Shown here in pieces: positions 1 through 8,431 of a stretch of DNA of 37,682 bases; the first letter of the stretch is position 1; each line of letters opens with the position of its first letter. Both the position numbers and the translations under genes were made by a program. This DNA comes from Acidobacteriota bacterium (GTDB taxonomy: Bacteria > Acidobacteriota > Terriglobia > Bryobacterales > Bryobacteraceae). Where the stretch lies: assembly GCA_016178945.1 (NCBI GenBank), contig JACOSH010000321.1:1-37682 (forward strand), given 5' to 3'. The notes below the pieces were generated by a model. The model saw only the letters and a program-made list of their open reading frames with translations. It was not told where the DNA came from and ran no database searches.

Positions 1-231
1 GCGGTGGAAGAAAAAAGGCAAAAGGCAAAAATCAAAAGGCAAAAGTGATTAGGAAGTTTTTTATTGCATTCTACCTTGGCGTCAGCCCTAAGAGGAGCTG
101 GCGCAGGATAGATTCTGGACCGAGGTGAACGGATGGCAATGAAAAGGCAAAAGGCAAAAATAAGAAAACTTCCTAATCACTTTTGCCTTTTGCTTTTTGC
201 CTTTTGCCTTTTGCCTTTTTTCTTCCACCGC
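1..231. repeat. AAAAGGC-heptamer palindromic repeat element
   Basis: The left arm (1 to about 64) reappears as its reverse complement at about 161-231. Both outer ends read GCGGTGGAAG, and both arms contain tandem AAAAGGC heptamers followed by GTGATTAGGAAGTTTT. The right arm carries one more heptamer than the left. A further pair of heptamers sits at about 142-158, just inside the right arm. The roughly 75-base core (66-141) holds no convincing reading frame. The left arm begins at base 1, so the element may extend outside the window. The shape fits a non-coding dispersed element (MITE-like or REP-like) or a strong cruciform or terminator. No target-site duplication can be tested here. Confidence 0.75.
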
Positions 232-237
232 CTCCGC

Positions 238-915
238 TCACTTCAGCCGCAGCGTCGCTCCTCCCTCCGCCCCCTGGTAGACTAACTCCACAGTCCGGAT
301 CTTCGACAGAGCTCCTTTGTAGGCGAAGTACAGATAGCCGCTGACCGGCAGGACCCGCTCCCCTTCCGGCAGGGCCGATTCCACCGCGATTTCCTCCGGC
401 TTCGCCTGGGGCGCCGGCCCCTCGCCGCTGGGGTTTTCCGGCTCGGGCGCTTTGGGCGGGCGTGGGAGGCGGGTAGAGGACACGCTCGGGTCGCCTGGGA
501 AGCGTTCGGTAGGGCGCGGGCGGCCGGCGGTGACGTCGATGCCGCCCACTCCGGCCGTCGCCTCGAGGTGCGGGCGCCGCTCCCAGTCCGGGTATTTCAG
601 CGAGGCGGCCAGCATGCCGGGCGACTGCGCAAACAGCGCCGGCTTCTTGCCGTTGATCCGCAGCGTGAAGCGGCCGGTGGAGACCGTCGCCGGCTCCCGG
701 GCGGCGGAGTAGAGCGCGACTTCCACCACCAGGTAGTCATTGGTGTAAAAAGTGCGGCCGGCGCCTCCGAAGGTGCGCACCCAGTAGTCGGCGGCGATCG
801 ACAGCGAGGAAACCGTCGCCTGTGCCGTGTACTCGGAGGGCCGCTGTTTCGGGGTAGTGCCGTCGGCGGCGAGCAAACGCGCGAGCAGCAGCGCCGCCGC
901 CAGGCTTCGCTTCAT
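238..915 (-). CDS. secreted hypothetical protein, 225 aa
   Basis: No family is recognised. The product starts MKRSLAAALLLARLLAADG, a short hydrophobic signal peptide, so it is probably exported. After it comes a beta-rich segment containing Y-WVRTFGGAGRTFYTNDYLVVEVALYS. A Pro/Glu-rich linker (about residues 140-175) follows, then a short C-terminal beta-like domain ending GATLRLK. I chose the ATG at 915 because it opens the signal peptide and lies 6 bases after a minus-strand TATACT. An ATG 18 bases upstream (933) is in frame but would overlap that -10 element. The gene is divergent from the transpeptidase gene, with only 21 bases between the start codons. The stop lies 7 bases from the palindromic repeat at 1-231. 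Confidence 0.7.
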   Translation of the reverse strand: MKRSLAAALLLARLLAADGTTPKQRPSEYTAQATVSSLSIAADYWVRTFGGAGRTFYTNDYLVVEVALYSAAREPATVSTGRFTLRINGKKPALFAQSPGMLAASLKYPDWERRPHLEATAGVGGIDVTAGRPRPTERFPGDPSVSSTRLPRPPKAPEPENPSGEGPAPQAKPEEIAVESALPEGERVLPVSGYLYFAYKGALSKIRTVELVYQGAEGGATLRLK

Positions 916-936
916 CCTTCGAGTATAATTCATGGC
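916..936. promoter_or_regulatory. overlapping divergent -10 elements (bidirectional promoter)
   Basis: TATAAT at 924-929 reads toward the transpeptidase gene, and TATACT at 927-922 on the minus strand reads toward the secreted hypothetical gene. The two hexamers share four bases (AGTATAAT). The gap from each hexamer to its start codon is 7 bases on plus and 6 bases on minus. Transcription would therefore begin at or next to each start codon. No clear -35 is visible on either side, and neither gene has a Shine-Dalgarno sequence of normal spacing. Confidence 0.55.
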
Positions 937-1791
937 GTGCCGCGGGGTATCCTCTGTCTGGCGGTGTGCGCGCAGTTGGCAGGCGCGGACTTGCAGCGCG
1001 CCGTCGATCAGGCGATGTCGCAGCGCCAGGGTGCGGTGGTGGTGCTGGAAGTGGAGTCCGGCCGGGTCGTGGCGAGTCATCGCCTGGAATACGCCGCGCG
1101 GCGGCTGGCGCGGCCCGGCTCCACCGTCAAGCCTTTCACCCTGCTGGCCCTGCTCAACGAGGGCCGGGTAAAGACCGGGACGGCGTTGGTGTGCGGACGG
1201 CGCCTCCGGATCGACGGCCGGCGCCTGGATTGCACGCATCCGATCACCCCGCTGCCGCTGGAGGCGACGGCCGCGATCGCCTATTCCTGCAACTACTTCT
1301 TTGCGACCTTGGCCGCGGGCCTTCGCGACGGCGATTTGGCCGGGACCTTCGGCCGCGTGGGGCTGGCCTCGCTCAGCGGACTGACGCGGAATGAAGTCGC
1401 GGGCGCGGTACGGCCGGCCGCCGGAGCCGCCCAGCGCCAGTTGCAGGCGCTCGGAGAAGCCCATGTGGAGGTGACGCCGCTCGGGCTGGCGGCGGCCTAC
1501 CGAAAGCTGGCGCAGCGGCGGAATCTGAAAGGGGACTGGGATGCCGGAATGGAGATCATCTACGAGGGACTGAAGGCCGCCACCAGCTACGGCACGGCGC
1601 GCCTGGCGCAGCCGGCGGGGCTGCGCGTCGCCGGCAAGACGGGCAGCTCCTTGGGACAGGCCTGGTTCGCCGGGTTTGCGCCCGCCGATGCGCCGCGAAT
1701 CACGGTGGTCGTTTTCCTGGAACAGGGGACGGGCGGCGCCGACGCCGCGCCGGTCGCGCGCCGGATCTTTGAGGGTATAATCGCCCCATGA
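937..1791 (+). CDS. penicillin-binding protein, transpeptidase domain only
   Basis: All three motifs of the serine penicillin-recognising fold are present in order: SxxK as S62-T-V-K65, SxN as S117-C-N119, and KTG at 234-236 (GKTGSS). The protein should cross-link peptidoglycan peptides or act as a penicillin-interactive enzyme in the periplasm. At 284 residues it is essentially the catalytic domain alone, lacking the N-terminal dimerisation or transglycosylase module of full class A or B PBPs. The GTG at 937 opens a plausible signal peptide (VPRGILCLAVCAQLAGA) and lies 7 bases after TATAAT. No better in-frame start follows before the signal-like segment. Its stop overlaps the rhodanese start as ATGA. 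It could also be a beta-lactamase-like relative, but the motif spacing and the C-terminal KTG fit a transpeptidase. Confidence 0.85.
   Translation: MPRGILCLAVCAQLAGADLQRAVDQAMSQRQGAVVVLEVESGRVVASHRLEYAARRLARPGSTVKPFTLLALLNEGRVKTGTALVCGRRLRIDGRRLDCTHPITPLPLEATAAIAYSCNYFFATLAAGLRDGDLAGTFGRVGLASLSGLTRNEVAGAVRPAAGAAQRQLQALGEAHVEVTPLGLAAAYRKLAQRRNLKGDWDAGMEIIYEGLKAATSYGTARLAQPAGLRVAGKTGSSLGQAWFAGFAPADAPRITVVVFLEQGTGGADAAPVARRIFEGIIAP
1776..1781 (+). promoter_or_regulatory. TATAAT -10 element 6 bases before the rhodanese start
   Basis: A perfect TATAAT sits inside the last codons of the transpeptidase gene, followed by CGCCCC and the ATG at 1788. The arrangement matches the element at 11776 (TATAATCGTCCCGATG). 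It may give the rhodanese its own near-leaderless transcript in addition to read-through. No -35 match is evident. Confidence 0.4.
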
Positions 1792-2120
1792 GCGCACCCA
1801 TCGAGATCTCGCCGCGGGAGGTGAAGGCGCTGCTGGATTCGAGAGAGCGTCCGCGGCTGATCGATGTGCGGGAACCATTCGAGTTCCAGCAGGCCTGCAT
1901 TGCGGGCAGCGAGCTGATCCCGATGCGGGCTATTCCCCAGTCTCTGGCCGCGCTGGAGGCGGCGGAGGCGCCGCTGGTGATCCTGTGTCATCACGGCATC
2001 CGCAGTCTGAAGGTGGCGAGCTGGCTGCGCGAGCAGGGCTTCGAGGATTGCCGCAGCATGGCCGGCGGCATTGATCGCTGGAGCCTGGAAATCGATCCGG
2101 CGGTCCCGCGCTACTCTTAG
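1788..2120 (+). CDS. rhodanese-like domain protein
   Basis: This is a single-domain rhodanese of 110 residues. It has the N-terminal RLIDVREPFEF motif and the active-site loop C67-H-H-G-I-R-S, matching the CxxGxRS type that carries sulfur as a cysteine persulfide. It ends with the GG-I-D-R-W segment typical of GlpE/ThiI-type rhodanese domains. There is no signal peptide, so it should be cytoplasmic. Its ATG overlaps the stop of the transpeptidase gene (ATGA), which suggests coupled translation although the two functions have no obvious link. The stop lies 1 base from the convergent hemerythrin-like gene, leaving no room for a separate terminator. The sulfur donor and acceptor cannot be told from sequence. 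Confidence 0.93.
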   Translation: MSAPIEISPREVKALLDSRERPRLIDVREPFEFQQACIAGSELIPMRAIPQSLAALEAAEAPLVILCHHGIRSLKVASWLREQGFEDCRSMAGGIDRWSLEIDPAVPRYS

Positions 2121-2121
2121 G

Positions 2122-2580
2122 CTATGGCGTCAAGCAGATCCTCACGGCCTTCTCCTCGATCGTCTTGCCGAGTTGGTCCAGCACCTGGCGCGGAAGGCGC
2201 TTCTGAATCTCCTCAAACAGCTCGTTCTCCTCGCGGCGGATGTGAGCGCGCAGCCGCCCGGTGAAGCGCTCCAACGCCTCGACGCTCGGATGAGCCCGCA
2301 GCTCCGCGATGAGCGCCTCCAGGTCGCGATGATCCGCGATTAGTTCGGTGACCAGGATCGAGCGCCCCAGCTCGCGGTCGATGGCCGGGAACAGGTCTTG
2401 CTCTTCGATCTCAAAGTGGTTGGCCAGCTCCAGCTCGTAGCGCTCCAGGGCGCGCCGGGCGAGCCGGGTCACGTTAGTTTCGGCGCCGTCCGCCCGCAGC
2501 GAGCGCTCGGTGAGGACACACAGGGCCAGCCCGTTATGGTGCTGCTGCGATAGAGGAATCAGGCTGCGATCGCGAAGCAT
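2122..2580 (-). CDS. hemerythrin-like HHE cation-binding protein
   Basis: The 152-residue all-helical protein has the metal-ligand pattern of the HHE/hemerythrin fold. QQHHNG lies near the start, HFEIEEQDLFP about 40 residues later, then DHRDLE and finally HIRREENELFEEI. Such proteins bind a di-iron centre and serve in oxygen, NO or iron handling. The exact ligand is not predictable. There is no signal peptide, so it is likely cytoplasmic. It is convergent with the rhodanese gene. Upstream (2581-2707) lies a shared divergent region with motA. Its own promoter is unclear; a weak TAAACT lies about 17 bases before the start. Confidence 0.88.
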   Translation of the reverse strand: MLRDRSLIPLSQQHHNGLALCVLTERSLRADGAETNVTRLARRALERYELELANHFEIEEQDLFPAIDRELGRSILVTELIADHRDLEALIAELRAHPSVEALERFTGRLRAHIRREENELFEEIQKRLPRQVLDQLGKTIEEKAVRICLTP

Positions 2581-2647
2581 GGGAGGCCCACTTGCAGTTT
2601 AGCAGGCAGCGAGGTAAGCAAAACACCTGATTACACGTGAGGTTGGC

Positions 2648-2675
2648 TAAAGCCCCGGACGATTGTAGCCGATAT
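2648..2675 (+). promoter_or_regulatory. sigma-28/sigma-D flagellar promoter of motAB
   Basis: TAAA at 2648-2651 is followed by 16 bases and then GCCGATAT at 2668-2675. This is the consensus of the flagellar sigma factor (TAAA, 14-16 bases, GCCGATAW). Transcription should start near 2682, leaving a leader of about 26 bases before motA at 2708. The match places the stator genes in the late-flagellar (FliA/SigD) regulon. No flagellar structural genes are in the window, so the regulator must be encoded elsewhere. Confidence 0.75.
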
Positions 2676-2707
2676 CCATACCGGGACCGTCGTGTCCCCT
2701 TTCGAAC

Positions 2708-3577
2708 ATGTTTGCTATCGTTGGATTCCTTGTGGTGATCGGGGCCGTGGTGGGCGGCTACTTAATGGCGCACGGCAACCTGATGGTGCTGATGCAGCCC
2801 AATGAGCTGGTGATCATCGGAGGGGCCGCCGTCGGCACCCTGTTCATCGCCAACCCTCTGTCGACCGTGATTGCGATCTTCAAAGGCGCGCTGGGGGTGT
2901 TGGGCGCCGACAAGTTCAGCAAGACCTTCTACCTGGAAAACTTGAAGATGCTCAACGACCTGTTCGTGGCCGCCCGCAAGGGCGGGATGGCCAAGCTGGA
3001 GCAGGACGTCGAGGATCCGCACAAGAGCGGGGTGTTCAACAAGTACCCGAACTTTCTGAAGAACCATCACGCCGTACACTTCGTGTGCGACACCCTGCGC
3101 ATGGCGATCAGCGGGGGTGTGGGCAACTTCGAGCTGGACCAGATGATGGAGCTGGACATGGAAGTGCACCATCATGAAGTCAGCGAGCCCGTGCAGGCCC
3201 TGAATACCATGGCGGACGCGCTGCCGGGACTGGGCATCGTGGCCGCGGTGCTGGGCGTGGTGATCACGATGGGGGCCCTGGGTGGGCCGCCCGAGGAGAT
3301 CGGCCATCACGTCGCGGCCGCGCTGGTCGGCACCTTCCTGGGCATTCTCATGTGCTACGGGTTCTTCGGTCCGCTGGCCTCCAACATGGCCAAGAAGAAC
3401 GAGTCCGAGTCGAAATACTACAACTTCCTGCGCCAGGCGATCATCGCCTTCATCAAGGGCGCGGCGCCGTTTCTGGCCATCGAGTTCGGACGCCGCTCCA
3501 TCCCCTCGCAGGTGCGTCCCAGCTTCCAGGAGATGGAAAAAGCCTGTAAGGGCGCCGCCGCTGGGGGAGGCGCCTGA
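2708..3577 (+). CDS. motA: flagellar motor stator protein MotA
   Basis: MotA forms with MotB the ion-conducting stator that drives flagellar rotation in the inner membrane. The 289-residue protein has four membrane segments: two at the N terminus (about 3-20 and 35-52) and two after a large cytoplasmic loop. The conserved PGLGIVAAVLGVV stretch contains the proline needed for torque generation. The cytoplasmic loop carries CDTLRMAISGGVGNFELDQMMELDMEVHHHE, holding the charged residues that contact FliG. motB follows 3 bases later. A sigma-28 promoter lies just upstream. The composition of the transmembrane region suggests a proton-type stator, but the coupling ion is not certain. Confidence 0.97.
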   Translation: MFAIVGFLVVIGAVVGGYLMAHGNLMVLMQPNELVIIGGAAVGTLFIANPLSTVIAIFKGALGVLGADKFSKTFYLENLKMLNDLFVAARKGGMAKLEQDVEDPHKSGVFNKYPNFLKNHHAVHFVCDTLRMAISGGVGNFELDQMMELDMEVHHHEVSEPVQALNTMADALPGLGIVAAVLGVVITMGALGGPPEEIGHHVAAALVGTFLGILMCYGFFGPLASNMAKKNESESKYYNFLRQAIIAFIKGAAPFLAIEFGRRSIPSQVRPSFQEMEKACKGAAAGGGA

Positions 3578-3580
3578 TCC

Positions 3581-4411
3581 ATGGCCGAGCAGGAATCCGC
3601 ACCCATCATTGTTATCAAGAAGAAGAAGGGGCATGGCGGCCATCATGGTGGGGCGTGGAAGGTGGCCTACGCCGATTTCGTCACCGCCATGATGGCGCTG
3701 TTCATCGTGCTGTGGCTATTGTCGAGCAGCGAGAAGGTCAAGAAGGCCGTGGGAGGTTACTTCACCGATCCCAGCGGCGCCGGCAAGATGACCGGCAGCA
3801 CCCTGGCAGGCTCGGGCGAGGGCATCAACCTGAAGGAAGACGACATGACCAAGCTCAAGGAGAAACTGGAGCAGGCCATGAAGGAGATCCCCAGGTTTCA
3901 GGAGATGAAGGACCAGATCCACATCACGGTGACCGGCGAGGGCCTGCGCGTGGAGCTGCTGGAGACCAAGGCGGGAATGTTCTTCGACAGCGGCAGGCCC
4001 CAGCCCAGCGAACAGGGGAAGGTGCTGCTTGCCAAGCTGGCGTCGGAGCTGGGCAAGCTGCCCAACTCCATCCTGATGGAAGGCCATACCGACGCCAAGC
4101 CCTTTGCCGGCGAGGGAGCCTATAGCAATTGGGAACTCTCCGCGGACCGCGCCAACGCCGCGCGCCGGTTCATGGAGACCGCCGGGTTCCGGCCCGGCCA
4201 GGTGGTGCAGGTGCGCGGCTTCGCCGATCGCGCCCTGCTCAAGAAGGCCGATCCGGAGCACCCTTCCAACCGCCGCATCTCGGTCATCGTGCAATACCTG
4301 CACCCGCCGCCGGCAGCAACCGCGAAAGCGCCGGCCCAGGCCGAGCCAGGCAAGACGCCGCCGCCGGCCAAGGCCGAGCACGCCAAGCCAGTGGCCAAGT
4401 CCGGCCATTAG
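3581..4411 (+). CDS. motB: flagellar motor stator protein MotB
   Basis: MotB is the peptidoglycan-anchored partner of MotA. The 276-residue protein has a basic, His/Gly-rich N terminus (KKKKGHGGHHGG) and a single membrane helix (about 30-48). This contains D32 in YADFVTAMM, at the same position as the proton-carrying aspartate of E. coli MotB. A plug/linker follows. The C-terminal OmpA-like peptidoglycan-binding domain (about 105-235) includes MEGHTDAKPF, ELSADRANAARRFM and NRRISVIV. The last 40 residues form a Pro/Ala/Lys-rich low-complexity tail. It is translated immediately after motA as one operon. The palindromic repeat at 4423-4562 follows 11 bases after its stop. Confidence 0.97.
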   Translation: MAEQESAPIIVIKKKKGHGGHHGGAWKVAYADFVTAMMALFIVLWLLSSSEKVKKAVGGYFTDPSGAGKMTGSTLAGSGEGINLKEDDMTKLKEKLEQAMKEIPRFQEMKDQIHITVTGEGLRVELLETKAGMFFDSGRPQPSEQGKVLLAKLASELGKLPNSILMEGHTDAKPFAGEGAYSNWELSADRANAARRFMETAGFRPGQVVQVRGFADRALLKKADPEHPSNRRISVIVQYLHPPPAATAKAPAQAEPGKTPPPAKAEHAKPVAKSGH

Positions 4412-4422
4412 CGGTCCCGGCC

Positions 4423-4562
4423 GCGACACAAGAGTGAGAGCAGAGTTGCCCCGTTTCAGAGCCGCGACCGTGAGGGAGCGTTTGTTGAGGCGGCCGCGTG
4501 CGCCTCGAAGCACCGCTTCCTTACGGTCGCGGCTCCGAACTCTGCTCACTCTTGTGTCACGC
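4423..4562. repeat. palindromic pair of a dispersed roughly 60-base repeat
   Basis: GCGACACAAGAGTGAGAGC begins the left copy (4423-4498). The right side (4562 back to about 4499) gives the reverse complement with small differences: the left copy has an extra GA and an extra 11-base segment. Both copies contain GAGCCGCGACCGT followed by a GAGGGAGCG-like end. A third, solitary copy is at 8432-8498. The element fills nearly all of the motB-ilvD gap and holds no gene. As RNA it would fold into a long hairpin that could end motAB transcription. Confidence 0.8.
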
Positions 4563-4621
4563 ACTCGTCCCGCCATCCCCACTGCCGGCTCCACTCTTCT
4601 CTAGTAAGATAGGAGTTTCCC

Positions 4622-6289
<1,668 letters not shown>

Positions 6290-6308
6290 TGGCGGCCCAG
6301 GCCACCCC

Positions 6309-7091
6309 ATGAGAATCCTGTTTATAGGCGACATCTTCGGCTCGCCCGGCCGCCGGATTGTCGCCGACCACCTGGCCGATATCATCCAGGTCCAAGAGAT
6401 CGACCTGGCGCTGGCCAACGCCGAGAACTCCGCCGGCGGATTCGGCGTCACGCCGTCGATCGCCGAGGAGCTTTTCGGACTTGGTTTGGACGCGCTGACC
6501 TCCGGGAATCACATCTGGGACAAGCGCGAGATCTACGACTACATCGGCAAGACCGCGAAGCTGCTGCGTCCGGCCAATTATGCCGAGGGCACGCCGGGCG
6601 GGGGCCTGGTCCGGGTGCGCGCGCGCAACGGCGTGGAGTGCGCGGTCCTGAATCTGCAAGGGCGCACCTACATGCCGCAGATCGACTGCCCGTTCCGCAC
6701 GGCCGACCGCCTGCTGGCGTCGCTGGATGCGGACCTGAAGGTGAGGTTCGTGGACTTCCACGCCGAGGTGACCAGCGAGAAGATGGCCATGGGCTGGTAC
6801 CTGGACGGGCGCGTGTCGGCCGTGGTGGGCACCCACACCCACGTGCCGACCGCCGACACGCGCCTGCTCCCCGGCGGCACGGCCTATCAGACCGACGTGG
6901 GCATGACCGGCCCCTACGACTCGATCATCGGGGTGGAGAAGCAGATCGTCCTGCAGCGTTTCCTCACGGCCATGCCGGTCCGGATGGAGACGGCCCGCGG
7001 CAAGGTGGAGCTGCACTCCGTCATCGTGGACGTGGATGAGACCACCGGGAAGGCCACCGGCATCCGGCGCCACACCCTGCAAGGCGACTAG
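6309..7091 (+). CDS. YmdB-family metallophosphoesterase
   Basis: The 260-residue protein matches the TIGR00282/YmdB family throughout. It has MRILFIGDIFGSPGR at the N terminus, then ANAENSAGG and TSGNHIWDKRE, followed by LRPANY, DFHAEVTSEKMA, VVGTHTHVPTAD and DVGMTGPYDS. These are the metal ligands of the dinuclear site. Bacillus YmdB hydrolyses 2',3'-cyclic nucleotides and affects RNA levels and biofilm choice; the same reaction is likely here. I took the ATG at 6309 because the family begins exactly there, although the frame is open further upstream inside ilvD. It ends 8 bases from the convergent pilin-like gene. Confidence 0.93.
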   Translation: MRILFIGDIFGSPGRRIVADHLADIIQVQEIDLALANAENSAGGFGVTPSIAEELFGLGLDALTSGNHIWDKREIYDYIGKTAKLLRPANYAEGTPGGGLVRVRARNGVECAVLNLQGRTYMPQIDCPFRTADRLLASLDADLKVRFVDFHAEVTSEKMAMGWYLDGRVSAVVGTHTHVPTADTRLLPGGTAYQTDVGMTGPYDSIIGVEKQIVLQRFLTAMPVRMETARGKVELHSVIVDVDETTGKATGIRRHTLQGD

Positions 7092-7099
7092 AACCGCTT

Positions 7100-7567
7100 C
7101 TACTTGATCTCCGGGCTTTGGGCCGTGGCCGGCTCATTGCTGTAGTTGTGGCGGATGGTCAGCGACTGGTCGGAATAGAACGTGCGGCTGCCGGTGTTGC
7201 CGAAGGCCACCGGGTTCCCGTTGAGAGTGTAACCGGTGGGCGTCGCCTGGAGAATGAACTTGTAGCCGCTCTTCTCGCCGGCGGCCAGATCTCCGCTGAT
7301 GAGGTCGGCGCCATTCTGGTTGGCCGGACCGCTGGCCGGCGGCCCGAGCTCGGCCAAGGTAGTGGCATAGCGCCCGAACTGCGAATAGTACTGGGTCTGG
7401 GCGGTATGGATGGTGGTGATCGCACGCAGCGCGCCGGTCTCGAAGGCTTGCATGCGGGCCTTCCCCAGACGCGGCATCGCCATGGCGGCGATGATCAGGA
7501 TGATGGCGATGACAATCAGGAGCTCGATCAGCGAGAACCCTCGCCGGGGATTACGATCGGTAGTCAC
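7100..7567 (-). CDS. type IV pilin / pseudopilin-like protein
   Basis: The N terminus reads TTDRNPRRGFSLIELLIVIAI, a class III prepilin signal. PilD-type peptidase would cut between G and F, and the following hydrophobic helix carries the conserved Glu at position +5. The 155-residue length and a globular domain after residue 45 fit a pilin or a type II secretion pseudopilin. I chose the GTG at 7567 because a GGAGG sequence lies 5 bases before it. A GTG 12 bases further upstream (7579) is also open. It follows the epimerase-like gene by 21 bases on the same strand. No pilus assembly genes are present, so whether it is a major pilin, minor pilin or pseudopilin is open. Confidence 0.9.
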   Translation of the reverse strand: MTTDRNPRRGFSLIELLIVIAIILIIAAMAMPRLGKARMQAFETGALRAITTIHTAQTQYYSQFGRYATTLAELGPPASGPANQNGADLISGDLAAGEKSGYKFILQATPTGYTLNGNPVAFGNTGSRTFYSDQSLTIRHNYSNEPATAQSPEIK

Positions 7568-7572
7568 ACACA

Positions 7573-7596
7573 CCTCCACAAGACATTCTCATTGTA
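7573..7596 (-). promoter_or_regulatory. TACAAT -10 and GGAGG ribosome-binding site of the pilin gene
   Basis: On the minus strand TACAAT (7596-7591) overlaps the last base of the upstream epimerase stop codon. It is followed about 14 bases later by GGAGG (7577-7573), which decides the pilin start at 7567. The short leader and standard Shine-Dalgarno contrast with the leaderless-type starts elsewhere in the window. No clear -35 was seen. Confidence 0.4.
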
Positions 7597-8377
7597 TGAC
7601 GGATCGCAGCGGCGATCCGTGCAGGGCCAGCCACTGTTCCCATGTCGGGCCGGGTCCCGAGACCAGCGGCAGGGTGTTGTCGCCGCGGCGGAAGGAGCGC
7701 GCCACGGCGCCCGGCAGGGGCAGCGGTACGAGGAGCTTCCGGAGGCCGCGAGCGCGCAGCCAAACGCGCGCCAGGTCTTCCAGCCGGCGCACTTCCGGTC
7801 CGGCCAAGTCGGGCAGGCGTCCGCCCGGGCCGCCGGCCACCGCGCGCGCCAGGAGCGCCGACATTTCCTTTCCGTCCACGGGCTGGAACTGGAAGCCGGC
7901 CGGGAGGAACATCAATCCCGGCAGGCGCGCCGCGGCCCCCAGAAAGAAATCGAGCAGCGAGTGGAATTGCGTGGCCCGGAGGATGGTCCAGGGGATTCCG
8001 GACTGCCGCACCAGCTCCTCTACGGCCAGCTTCTGCCGGTAGTAGCGAAAGGGGATCTTGTCGATGCCGACGATCGACGGGTAAATGAAGTGCTCGACAT
8101 GGCGGGCCTTCTCGAGAAGGCGCCGCGTGCCCTGCAGATCGACGGCCTCGGGCGATCTGGGATCGGTGGCGGTGTGGACAATGGCCTGGACCGCCTCGAC
8201 CGCGCTCTCCAGGCCGCGGCCGGACGCCAGATCGCCTTCCACCCACTCGATAGACTCGGGGATTTTCGCCGGACGCGCGCGCCGGCTCATCACGCGCAGG
8301 CGCCAACCCTCCGGGCAGAGCCGTAGGAATTGACGTCCCAGGGCGCCGGCGCCGCCGGTAAGCAGAATCCGCTTCAT
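7589..8377 (-). CDS. NAD(P)-binding epimerase/NmrA-like protein
   Basis: The N terminus, MKRILLTGGAGALGRQFL, holds the TGxxGxxG dinucleotide-binding loop of atypical/extended short-chain dehydrogenases. Further motifs are VEGDLASG, AIVHTATD and a downstream IPWTILRATQFHSLLD segment. This last is typical of the NmrA/complex-I-subunit-like (SDR a5/a7) group, which often lacks the YxxxK catalytic pair. In place of it Y-Y-RQKLAVEELV is seen. At 262 residues it is a normal single-domain size, with no signal peptide. Substrate and reaction are unknown; it may be a redox sensor or an oxidoreductase. TATTGT lies 6 bases before the ATG together with GGAAGG, and the pilin gene follows 21 bases downstream. 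Confidence 0.85.
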   Translation of the reverse strand: MKRILLTGGAGALGRQFLRLCPEGWRLRVMSRRARPAKIPESIEWVEGDLASGRGLESAVEAVQAIVHTATDPRSPEAVDLQGTRRLLEKARHVEHFIYPSIVGIDKIPFRYYRQKLAVEELVRQSGIPWTILRATQFHSLLDFFLGAAARLPGLMFLPAGFQFQPVDGKEMSALLARAVAGGPGGRLPDLAGPEVRRLEDLARVWLRARGLRKLLVPLPLPGAVARSFRRGDNTLPLVSGPGPTWEQWLALHGSPLRSVIQ

Positions 8378-8431
8378 CCTTCCACAATAGCCGCCTGGAA
8401 GCTGTCAGCGCCCGAAGCTGTGAAAAGTATC

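Noticed and set aside
1-231. Possible CRISPR array because of regularly repeated short units.
   Set aside because: Units are 7 bases and directly adjacent, without unique spacers, and no cas gene is present.
2708-4411. ExbB/ExbD or PomA/PomB instead of MotA/MotB.
   Set aside because: The OmpA-like C-terminal domain, D32 context and large MotA cytoplasmic loop fit MotAB, and a flagellar sigma promoter precedes them.
4104-4604. Short open frame translating the repeat as RDTRVRAELPRFRAATV.
   Set aside because: The same peptide-like string appears wherever the repeat occurs (also at 8432-8498, minus), so it is the repeat translated by chance, not a gene.
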